In this document: positions 55,842 through 64,000 of the stretch, one piece after another
How the letters are laid out: every line of letters starts with the position of its first letter
How positions within the stretch are numbered: position 1 is the first letter of the stretch
Assembly (NCBI RefSeq): GCF_000972845.2
Contig: NC_040019.1
Span: 10,545,868-10,609,867, forward strand
Source of the DNA: Larimichthys crocea
Taxonomy: Eukaryota; Chordata; Actinopteri; Sciaenidae
Length of the DNA: 64,000 bases
Direction: 5' to 3'
Position numbers and translations under genes: made by a program
Notes under the pieces: model-generated
The model's input: the letters and a program-made list of their open reading frames with translations, nothing else
Told to the model about the DNA's origin: nothing
Database searches by the model: none

Positions 55842-58800
55842 CTGGAACACACGACGAGTAAAAAAAAAAAAGTAGAGAGGCGTTTTAATAACAGAAGCAT
55901 TTCACAGAAACATTCTGGTTTGACACTGTGTGTGTGTGTGCGTGTCATCCCCACCTGTTCATGACCTCACTGAGCTTCTCTCTGGCCAGGAAGCGAGAGT
56001 CCTTCCTGATCTCCCTCAGAGCGCCCTTGAACTCCTTCTTATACTTGTGCTTCAATCGCTCCTTCTCTCTCTCTTCTCTGGTGCTGCCACGCTTCTTCCC
56101 ATAGTCCAACCTGACAAATATTAAAAACAGGGCAAATGAGACATTAAAACAGATGTACCAGCATATTTCTATGCTTCTATGTGGTGTAATATAATAATCA
56201 TTTTAACTTTTTACTTACACTTCAACAATCTTTGGTGTGAGCAGCTTCAGAGGAATAGGCTTCTTCTTGTCTAAAACCAGCCGGGCGTGAGTCACAGGAG
56301 CACTGCTGATGGTCTCCAGGATCTCGCTGTGAAGCTCCTGCGACAAACATTGACATCGAGAAACTGAATAGAAGACACTTTGAGAGAGAGAGAGAGAAAC
56401 CTCACTGTCTCCAAACCCTCTTTGGAACCAACCTGTAACAGCTCTGGCAATGTTTGGCTTGAAAGATGTTTGGACAGCAGCGTTCTGATTGGCTGGAAGA
56501 TGCATGTGAATGAAATGAGGTCTTTGTAGAGCAGGCAGCACCGTTTCACCAGGTCCAGGCAAGTAGAAAGACACATCAACCTGCAGAGAGATACAAAAAC
56601 ATGGAGCATCTCAGGTTTGTGTATAGTTATCTAAATTTTCCTCACCGTTCTTCCATGAGTTCGACATTCTTAACACATTTAGACACACTTTCTCTTCAAT
56701 ACACTCACTCTGTCCTTTTCCCTACCAATACAGCCTCTATTACCCTGACAGTAATTACCACAGACTAGAGCTGCTGGTGTCCATGTGTCATCGTGAGGCC
56801 TGAAGGAAGGCAGAAATTAGAATATTACTTGGCGCCTAGGTGTGACGAGCAGGAGTCACGCAGTGCTGTTGTTCACAGCAGTGTGGAGTAGACTGGACTG
56901 GATCAGACCTTATTTACTGATTAGATAACTGGGGTTGCAGCAAGCTTCGGCGTGAATTATTATGAATTAAACTACAGTATCACAGCTGCTGCTTTAGATT
57001 TATACATTGAATAAATCAGTGTGTGCTTTTGGTTAATGATTACAGACAAAAAATGCTTCTTTTTCATTTTTAAATACATAAATAATTACATTTGGAACTT
57101 TATATGCTTAATCTTTGTGACTCATGTGTTTATTTATTTTTCTTTTTTACAAATAAATGAAAATGTATTTCTCTCCAACATAACCACGTTTGAGTCTTTT
57201 GTGGCATGTTATGAGAATTCATTTTAGTTTAGTACAAATTTTAAAAAAAGTATATTCTCACAAACTGTGCACAATCATGGTCCGTCGAAGCCTGTTTGCA
57301 AAGCTTTGCTGCGTGCCCACACAACAGCTGCTGTGTGAAACCACGCTGGCGACTCATCAGATTCACACGAGTGGATGTATCAGCTCTGAGCCATACACAG
57401 TCTGTACAGGTAAACACAGTTTGATGGTTTATCTTTTCATATCCGTACAACGGCGGTCATCAATGCGGGCACGATCACAAATGAATTCTTTAGAACTGTG
57501 GGACATTTTATAAAAACGTTGTAAAGGTTTGCGTGCTTCCATTTTATGAAACGATAAATGAGCTGGTCTTTTCTTCACCAGTCTATAAAAGGTAATTATT
57601 GAGTCTCACTTCATCTCTTCCCGTCTTGCTGTTGCATTTTTTGGTCTTATTCTAGTCCAAACTGCACATGAGAAGCTGTGTGAAAACACATTTTATCGGC
57701 CTCCCTCTCTTCCAACTGGGTCTATATTTGTCTCCAGGGAAGAGTTCATTGCTGTTATTACATGGTACTATTACAGACCATTCTGGTTGATCCCATAAGG
57801 CATTGTGAGTCATTTCTGAACGCCTCCGGAGGTCAAGTTAAGGTTGGACACGATACGTCTGAAGACACCGGGTTTGGCTTCGTCATCTTGGAACGGTGAA
57901 TGCGTAAAAAAGGGGGAGGAAATTTAATAAAGATAATTAATAAAGACGGTAATGCTCATAAAAATCTTTCTGAAAAGCCTGGATAGGTTCTTTTTTTTCC
58001 CGAAACATTACTCACATACCAGTACTACATAATATTAAAGACACAGGCTGTGCAATGTTTCTCTGGTGAAAGGGATGGAGCAAAATCTACAGTCCTTGTT
58101 TTGTATGAAAATGCATTTTAACATTCAACTGAAGCTCATATGAAACTACAGCAGCCTGAGACAAATCAAGTGGGCACCGTCCACATTAAAATAGGAAACT
58201 ATTTTGGTTTTCCTCGACAGGATTTCATTGCTGAGCTGCGGACGCGTCAAACCAGAAACTTGTTTTGTTATAAAATGAACTAGAAGAAACGTGCACCTAT
58301 CTTTTAACTAACGTTCACTACGTACATCTTATCGTGACTCAAATAAATGATTGCAGCTTCATACATGGCCTGACATTCACAATAACACAGCTCCAGGAAA
58401 TCTGATGTAAACAGAGGACAGATTTTAAAGACTCTATGTTACCTAAATGACGCAAACATCATTCATAAGCAACAGTGTTGCCTGGGCACAGACTCAAGGT
58501 GCACAGAGGGAGGTTAGAGGTGTACAATCACAAGTCCACTAATGTCGCAGATTGTGCTGCTGTTGACAGACCTGTATCCTGTCAGAATGAATGAATCATA
58601 CCCGGCCCTGCAAAATGAGTCATTACACCGTCACTCTGACTACTTTGCTTTCTAAACTTATTAATTAGGTCGTCGTTTTTGCCTATGTTGTTGTAGCAGA
58701 TTGTAAAATAGATTTGCTGAAATGTCTCTAACTCCTACCTATGGTGATCTCTGTCTAGGTCATTTCTAAGGTCCATGTGATGGGTAGCAGACAGCGGAAG

Positions 58801-61800
58801 GCTCTTCTTGCTCCAGCTTTTGCAGGACTCCGAGTCTGACAACACCAGAAGATCGCTGCACTTCCCTGATGGCCTAAAAGGCGGTACCACAGTATAACCT
58901 GCAACAAAACACACACACAGATTCACTTTACGAATGCTGGCACCAAAAAACATACATGATATAATCATGACAGGATAAACCTGTGTGTGGTGAAACATGA
59001 GCAAGCGGCTACCTAGAGAGGTCTTGTCCTGCACGGCCAGATGTAGCGTTCCAGCCAGGAAGTTGATAAGTTCAGGCATGAAGCGCTTTGAAAAAGAGAC
59101 ATACTCCACCGCCAGGCAGCACAGCACTAACCCTGACGTGACGTCCTGTAATGATCTGACTGGACACTAAGGATGGACAAAAACCAAACATTCATTTGTC
59201 CAGTGAAACTGACATTGTGGCATTGAGGAGATTTACTTCAACATAACTGCCATGTAAACACTGAATTTGTCTTGAGGAGAACACGATGAAGACTGTGTGT
59301 ACCTTAGTGAGAGCCTGGCTGATGTAAAGCAGCGCTGGAGTGGCAACAGGGTGTCTGAAGTCGGAGGTAGGGAACAGCAGCGCCGTCACTTTAAGGTAGA
59401 TAAGCTTGAAACACAAAAAACAAAACATACCGTAAATCTTTTTGTCATTTACAGAAGAAAGAAAATGTATTGTGCCTGTGTATTTATGCCCTGGGTTTTG
59501 CCTCTCAGACTACATACAGGTTGCTCTACCTTTCTCTTGGAGGTTGTTGGTTCAGAGAAGAGGACTACAGGCACTAATCTGGACTTAAATAAGCAGTTTA
59601 GCATTCTCTGCATGTCTTTCAAGTAAAAAAATGAATGTGTACTTTTACTATTACTTAGTATTTACAGTCATTATCTTCCTACCAGACAAAGAATTGATTT
59701 TTTTTTTGACTTCATTGTCTCCACACTTCTGAAAACAAAACCTGCACCCTTAACCAAGAGGAGCTAGAATGGATACAAGGCTGTGAACTGAAATCTCTCA
59801 TGTTTATGCTTATTCGCGGTAAATAATTCATACCATGTCTAATGTTGGGAAAGCGACATGCCCTTTGACCTCGAGCACCTCCTCCATGCTATGACCGGCG
59901 TCTCCGAGGATGGTCTGCATGGCCTTACAGGCTGCTTCTGGAAACATCTGACACAAGGTGTACATCTCTCTAGAGAGAGAAAGAAAGAAAAACAGAGAAG
60001 CAATGAAACATTTGGAGGAATTTGAATTAGGGGGTGAACCTGTGAGAGTGAGCTACTTTTTCAACTCACGGTATGAGCCTGTCGATGGTGGCGAGTTCAG
60101 GTGGGCTCCTGGTGGCCAGTTCTCCGATGTACTCCGAGAGAAAGCCGAACAGTTTCTGAGACAAACGGAGGTTACGCTGTGAGTTCATTCAGCACTGAAT
60201 GCAACCTGAAACTGTCTGCAGAGACAGCACGCTGATTCACACAAATATATAACCTCGTCCATGTCGTACCTGCAGTTTGAGCTTATTGCCTGCAGCCAAA
60301 CTAGGATGGTTGCATTTTTGAGTCCTGGCCACGATGATGCGCTGGTTGTCCGGAGTGTGGCCATGGAGCAAATCTTTCAAGTCGCTGTAGCTCTCCGGAG
60401 CTACAAGAGCAGGAGACAGAGGATGTAAGTAAAACAGATTAAAAGGATCTTTATTTTTTAGAATCAGGGTCAGATTTCTGTGTGTAGTTACCAGTAAATG
60501 TGTATGGGAGCTCTGCTTTAGCGGCCTCCTGCTGAGCCTTCAGCTCCTCTTTGCTCAGACTCGTGCTCGGTTTGGCACTGGTCTCTTCGTCCTCCTGTTT
60601 CCTCTCCCCATCCTCGCTTTCTTGCTCAGAATCCAGGTCAGAGTGACCATCTTCTTCTTCTTCTTCTTCACTGCCACCCTCTTGCTCCTCCTCTTCCTCA
60701 TCCTGCTCCTCGTCGTCCTCCTCCTCGCCTTCTTCTTCCTCTTCATCTCCATCGTCCTCCTCTGCCTCTGATTCTTCCTCCTCATCACTCTCTCCCCCTT
60801 CTTCATCTTCATCCTTATCGTCTCCAGACTCCTCTCCGATGTTCCATTTTCCATCCTGGACAGACAAAAGAAATGTGAATGGAATAAATTCTGTAATAAC
60901 AAAAATAATACTGTATAATAAAACCTGTTCTCGCTTACCTGATAAGACAGGGTCTTCTTGTCTTCCTTATCCAGGATGAAGCCATCGTTGAGGTCATCAG
61001 CAGACATGTGGACCTGACTCTGTGCACTATCCCCAACTTCATCTCCCATCATCCTCCTCAGACGGTCAGCCTGGAGAAAGCACAGGGATAGAAAACTGTC
61101 ACACAGAGGCTTAAACTATATTAAAACAATATTTCAATGGGGTGACGGATGACAGAAAGTTGTCCACATTTAGATAAAAATGCTCACTGTGAACGTACCT
61201 CTAGCTTCTGCAGCTTCTCTTTTGCCTCCCGCGCGAGCTCCTCTGGGGTTTTCATCTTCTCCGAAGGCTGAGCCTTCATCTCGAAGCCGAGCTCTCTGAC
61301 CCTCATGTCATACTCTTCAAGCTGGAACACACAAAAGAGAAAGTAATGAGACAGAAAACAGAGAAACATCAGGCTCTGTCACTGACGGATGAAAGCACAC
61401 ATTCTGTTGATTGATCAGTGCGAACCCTACCTTGGGCTTCTCCTCCGGTTTGTCTGCACTTTCACCTTTGGGTGTCTTTTTCACCATCAGAGCCTGGATG
61501 CTCTTCCACTCTTGATCCAGCTTCTCGGTCAGCTCCTGCGCCTCCTCTTTCTGCACCTGTCGCTCCCGCTAAAATCAGTCAAAAGAATTTAAGAAAACAT
61601 TAGCGAACTTTACCAAGTCAGGAGTAATTAGTGCATTTCTGGGGGACTATTTACAGCTGTAGCTTTGGTCCACAGCTGGATGTTGTATGCTCTATTAACT
61701 ATTAAAGTAATGAAGGACCATGAGTAGCTTTAATAGTTTTTGGTGAGAGTGCAGTTCGCGTGCTGACGTATATCCTCGTTTAACAGGTTTAAAAGATCAG

Positions 61801-62830
61801 CGTGGAGCCGAGTAATCAAAAGGATTGTGTTACTGACTCACCTTCTCCTGCTTGGACTTCTGGATGAGTTCTTCAATGAGCTCCTGTCTGGACTTGGCTC
61901 TCTGGTTTCCTTCTTCCTCCTGCTGATCCCCTGATGTTTTCTTTTTGAGGAGACCCCCTCCTCCTCCGAAGTGAGAGGCGGTCAGCTCAGCTAGATGAGG
62001 AAGAGAAGTGCCACTATTATGTACCAGCTCTGTCAACTATAACATGACTTATCAAATCCAGTTTTGGACTGGGAACCCACTCAATAAAAAGCCACCACAT
62101 TCATGGGCTTTGCAATTTGATGTTTTTTGGAAGATTCTGTAAATATAAAGCTCATGGACTGACAATAGAGGAAAGCAAAAAAAACTGACAGTGTTTTATG
62201 AGGCTAAGAGGAAAGTGCCACATCAATCTATATTAAATTAACTTTCTGTTCATTCGGTGTTTGAACACAAGCGGTACTCACCTGACAAAAGACCTTTCTC
62301 TTCCGATTCATCATCGCTATTCACAAGGTCGTTGAATTTCTCCATCTCAGCGAGTGACTGTCCATAATGTGTCAGCTCCTCCTCCTCATTTAGGTTGTAC
62401 ACATCCTTCTTATCATGGACACGCTGGACAGATCAAAACAAAACAAAGTTCTTAGTTTTGTAGCTCAAAGCGAGATGCTCTTGCGTCGTCTCACTGGTCT
62501 TTGATAAATGACAGGACCAGCTGAAAGCTGAACTACTAAAGTCAGTAAGAGAACTGATGAAAGTCAAAGTGAGGCCCTTAGATAGTGACATTACTGAATG
62601 TCTTTTCACATATGTCTGAATGCTGGAATTATTTTATTGAAAAGTTATTGAAAACAGATGTCCAGTGCGTCTTTACGCGTTATTACGTCACTCACCTGTC
62701 TCTCCATCGCGAACCTCTGGAGGATTTTGTCCTCTGGTGCCATCTTGGTGTCATACTCCCCAAAGCGTCTGTCAATTAATTTGTTGGACTTGTTCTTCTG
62801 TTTGTATTCCTTCAGGAGGGTTTCTTTTCT
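55745..62830 (-). CDS. nop14: NOP14 nucleolar protein, partial (N terminus outside the window)
   Basis: Seventeen exons on the minus strand join into one open frame of 823 residues ending in TGA at 55745-55747. From 5' to 3': 62830-62696, 62423-62282, 61990-61842, 61568-61431, 61321-61199, 61070-60939, 60855-60492, 60400-60270, 60155-60070, 59969-59834, 59404-59303, 59166-59013, 58898-58739, 56580-56433, 56337-56219, 56110-55955, 55841-55745. All junctions are GT-AG and phases agree. Family motifs recognised from human NOP14 include DRRFGEYDTKMAPEDK, LTHYGQSLAEMEKFND, HFGGGGGLLKKKT, SRQELIEELIQKSKQEK, HMSADDLNDGFILDK, PTSDFRHPV and the C-terminal LATQEGEWKALKR. NOP14 belongs to the SSU processome (90S pre-ribosome), works with NOC4 and EMG1, and is needed for 18S rRNA processing and 40S export. 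About 65-70 residues at the start are missing; their exon must lie beyond 64,000. The gene appears functional. Confidence 0.96.
55955..56110 (-). CDS. nop14: NOP14 exon (fragment residues 740-792)
   Basis: Acceptor TTGTCAG, donor CAG|GTGGGG. Strongly basic: HKYKKEFKGALREIRKDSRF, matching human HKHKREFKGAVREIRKD; likely RNA contact and nucleolar targeting. Confidence 0.93.
56219..56337 (-). CDS. nop14: NOP14 exon (fragment residues 701-740)
   Basis: Acceptor GTCGCAG, donor GT|GTAAGT. Codes KKKPIPLKLLTPKIVE, matching human KSKPVPLKLFTPRLVKV. Confidence 0.92.
56433..56580 (-). CDS. nop14: NOP14 exon (fragment residues 651-700)
   Basis: Acceptor CTCTGCAG, donor CAG|GTTGGT. Codes CLDLVKRCCLLYKDLISF and IRTLLSKHL, matching human ALLKRCVLMYGSLPSF. 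It follows the gene's largest visible intron (56581-58738). Confidence 0.9.
56581..58738 (-). other. nop14: Largest visible NOP14 intron
   Basis: 2,158 bases, against about 80-640 for most others. The minus strand reads GTAGGA to CTGCAG. No recognisable repeat or nested gene was seen. Confidence 0.8.
58739..58898 (-). CDS. nop14: NOP14 exon (fragment residues 598-651)
   Basis: Acceptor GTTGCAG, donor AG|GTAGGA, ends in phase 2. Codes PPFRPSGKCSDLLVLSDSES; weaker conservation, as in this part of the human protein. Confidence 0.88.
59013..59166 (-). CDS. nop14: NOP14 exon (fragment residues 547-597)
   Basis: Acceptor TCCTTAG, donor CTAG|GTAGCC. Codes SLQDVTSGLVLCCLAVEYV and KRFMPELINFLAG, matching human RFIPELINFLLG. 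Confidence 0.93.
59303..59404 (-). CDS. nop14: NOP14 exon (fragment residues 513-546)
   Basis: Acceptor TTTCAAG (weak tract), donor AAG|GTACAC, phase 0. Codes LIYLKVTALLFPTSDFRHPV, the best-conserved core of the family. Confidence 0.93.
59834..59969 (-). CDS. nop14: NOP14 exon (fragment residues 467-512)
   Basis: Acceptor CTCTCTAG, donor ATG|GTATGA. Codes YTLCQMFPEAACKAMQ and FPTLDM. The acceptor choice is set by the phase left by the previous exon. Confidence 0.9.
60070..60155 (-). CDS. nop14: NOP14 exon (fragment residues 439-467)
   Basis: Short 86-nt exon; acceptor GTCTCAG, donor CC|GTGAGT, ends in phase 2. Codes KLFGFLSEYIGELAT and IDRLI, matching human KLFGFLLEYVGDLAT. Confidence 0.92.
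60270..60400 (-). CDS. nop14: NOP14 exon (fragment residues 395-438)
   Basis: Acceptor CTTGTAG, donor CAG|GTACGA. Codes APESYSDLKDLL and RTQKCNHPSLAAGNKLKLQ, matching the human ERIQKCNHPSLAEGNK block. Confidence 0.93.
60492..60855 (-). CDS. nop14: NOP14 acidic exon (fragment residues 274-394)
   Basis: Longest exon, 364 nt. Acceptor TGTCCAG, donor CTG|GTAACT. Codons 8-91 are a low-complexity acidic tract in which I count 58 Asp or Glu of 84 residues. Human NOP14 also has an acidic region here, but a shorter one by my recollection. The exon closes with ELPYTF, which aligns with human and fixes the frame across the tract. Confidence 0.92.
60939..61070 (-). CDS. nop14: NOP14 exon (fragment residues 230-273)
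   Basis: Acceptor CTCCAG, donor CAG|GTAAGC, phase 0. Codes RLRRMMGDE and the conserved HMSADDLNDGFILDKED. Confidence 0.93.
61199..61321 (-). CDS. nop14: NOP14 exon (fragment residues 189-229)
   Basis: Acceptor GTTCCAG, donor GAG|GTACGT, phase 0. Codes YDMRVRELGFEMKAQPSEKM, nearly identical to human NOP14. Confidence 0.93.
61431..61568 (-). CDS. nop14: NOP14 exon (fragment residues 143-188)
   Basis: Acceptor ATTTTAG, donor AAG|GTAGGG, phase 0. Codes ELTEKLDQEWKSIQALM, a predicted coiled-coil/helical segment also present in human, then a Lys/Glu-rich linker. Confidence 0.92.
61842..61990 (-). CDS. nop14: NOP14 exon (fragment residues 93-142)
   Basis: Acceptor CATCTAG, donor AAG|GTGAGT. Codes AELTASHFGGGGGLLKKKT and the helix SRQELIEELIQKSKQEK, both hallmarks of the family. 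Confidence 0.94.
62282..62423 (-). CDS. nop14: NOP14 exon (fragment residues 46-92)
   Basis: Acceptor GTCCAG, donor CAG|GTGAGT; ends in phase 1. Codes the conserved YNLNEEEELTHYGQSLAEM and an acidic NSDDESEE stretch. Confidence 0.93.
62696..62830 (-). CDS. nop14: NOP14 exon, first visible (fragment residues 1-45)
   Basis: Acceptor GTGTAG, donor CAG|GTGAGT, phase 0 at both ends. Codes RKETLLKEYKQKNKSN and the conserved RRFGEY and ILQRFAMERQ, matching human NOP14 from about residue 68. Confidence 0.93.
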
Positions 62831-64000
62831 CTACACATTAAAAATAAAAATCAACAATTGTATGATCTGATCTGCAAGCACACACAAAGATCCGACATGC
62901 TACAAAAAAATATTCTGTAATATAGGCACAAAGTTGTTGAGTGTAATGAGAGTTTAATTTGAAAAAAACTCACATGTATACAGACAAAAACATACATTTG
63001 AAGTCATATGTAGTTTATTTTAAGTGTGCAGTTTCTACTTTAACTTGTGTTTAGTTTTGTTCATGCTCTTCTCGGTCCTCCCAAAGCGCAGAAAATCCCA
63101 CCTCCCAGCATGATACTGTGAGCACCAGGCTTCACAGCACAGACAGTGTTAAATGGATGATGAGCTGTGACCCATGGCTGCCAGCTACAGTGCTGCAGTA
63201 GAAGAGTTTATTTTTTATTTCATTTCATCCGATGGCAAAATCTCTTATGTTTTATTCAGAGTCTGACTCCCTTTTCTTTATTCTGCCGCATCGACCACAT
63301 TTGTCTCACACTGACATTTGGCTCTTCTGTGGCATCTGTTTGCAGCTGTAGTTCCCTGTGTTCGGTCAGTCTGATTAAAGAACGAGGGGCCATTTTCACA
63401 AAACATCCTGAGGCTATGAAGTATCACCTAACTGGCCTGAGAGAGGGGTCATTAAAAATGAGGAGCCGGTCAGTCTTTTTGCACTAAAATCAGTTACAAG
63501 CACAGGAAATGCACCTCATAACCTTTTGTAAAATTACACTGAAGATGAACTTTCAAAAACACAATTTGACGGCGCCTGAGTTCATTAGGATCCAAATCAG
63601 CTAATCGAGACATTCAACGATCCGATGACACTGGAGAGGACGGTCGCACAGTCGGTTTTGTGCATGAGAAGTTTGCAGCACAGATGAACGCAGAAAATTT
63701 TAACTGCAGTCACCGACTGACGTTCATCACAAAACCTAATTACATCATCAAAAGATGACGACTTGTTGGGTTAACTGGGAAATTTCACAGTATCAACATG
63801 CAGATGGTGTCTGAGGCCATAAACTCGAACAAATCAACAGCTGATGGTTCATAGAATAAACCATAAGATATTTGTTAATGACAATAATCTATTTATTTTA
63901 TGTGCTCCTGTGATGATGTATATATGTCACATTCACAGGTCTGTTGACCAATCACATCATCATCGCCATAGAAAAGGGGTTAATCCCCCCGATATGTTTT
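62831..64000 (-). other. nop14: NOP14 intron running off the window
   Basis: No sequence resembling the conserved N-terminal NPFEVKVNRQKF / GLPGVSRxRA block was found here, so the first coding exon must lie beyond 64,000. Contains only a Tc1-like scrap. Confidence 0.7.
63096..63170 (-). mobile_element. Tc1/mariner-like transposon scrap in NOP14 intron
   Basis: CCACCTCCCAGCATGATACT...CACCAGGCTTCACAG...TGGATGATGAGCTGTG resembles, from memory, a segment of fish Tc1-like transposase sequence. Only about 75 bases are recognisable. Confidence 0.35.

Noticed and set aside
57190..57513. 107-codon open frame inside the large NOP14 intron
   Set aside because: No family similarity; lies between two well-supported NOP14 exons and reads the opposite strand.
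60555..61052. 165-codon Lys/Arg-rich open frame on the minus strand
   Set aside because: It is the acidic NOP14 exon and adjoining intron read in another frame; the true frame is fixed by conserved flanking exons.
61389..61603. Plus-strand open frames opposite NOP14 exons
   Set aside because: Shadows of a real minus-strand exon at 61431-61568.
1..64000. CRISPR arrays, rRNA genes, integrated viral genes
   Set aside because: Looked for regularly spaced direct repeats, conserved rRNA segments and viral polymerase or envelope-like frames; none seen.

Overview
The window is vertebrate genomic DNA, almost certainly from a teleost fish and probably a percomorph or related acanthomorph. The evidence is spliced genes with GT-AG introns, long AT-rich non-coding stretches, many CA/TG microsatellites, and short decayed transposons that I recognise from memory as abundant in acanthomorph genomes. 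No bacterial operon, CRISPR array, rRNA gene or functional tRNA gene is visible.

Layout. About 1-42,800 is a gene-poor stretch with no exon I can defend. It holds microsatellites, two tRNA-derived SINEs, several families of short inverted-repeat elements, LINE remnants, and a few blocks that look like conserved non-coding sequence. From about 42,900 to 50,385 on the plus strand lies a complete synuclein gene: a likely non-coding first exon and five coding exons that join in frame to 127 codons. The protein is closest to alpha-synuclein. From 50,400 to 55,390 is the space between the 3' ends of the two genes; it contains a LINE 3' end, a MITE, a broken intermediate-filament-like sequence, and two unexplained exon-like segments on the minus strand. 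From about 55,394 to beyond 64,000 on the minus strand lies NOP14, a nucleolar factor of small-subunit ribosome assembly. Seventeen exons join in one open frame of 823 residues ending in TGA; only the N-terminal exon or exons (about 65-70 residues) lie outside the window.

The two genes converge tail to tail and are unrelated in function: synuclein is a presynaptic membrane-binding protein, NOP14 a housekeeping ribosome-biogenesis factor. Human SNCA and NOP14 are both on chromosome 4 but far apart, so their adjacency here supports the alpha-synuclein call and suggests an ancestral linkage group.

The most interesting points are: a synuclein with no tyrosine at all and a four-residue deletion over the segment that carries several human Parkinson mutations, next to an amyloid core identical to the human one; a SINE inserted into a MITE with both target-site copies readable; a hAT-type MITE with its 8-bp duplication; and unexplained exon-like segments between the genes. 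Homology statements are from memory of the families; no search was run.
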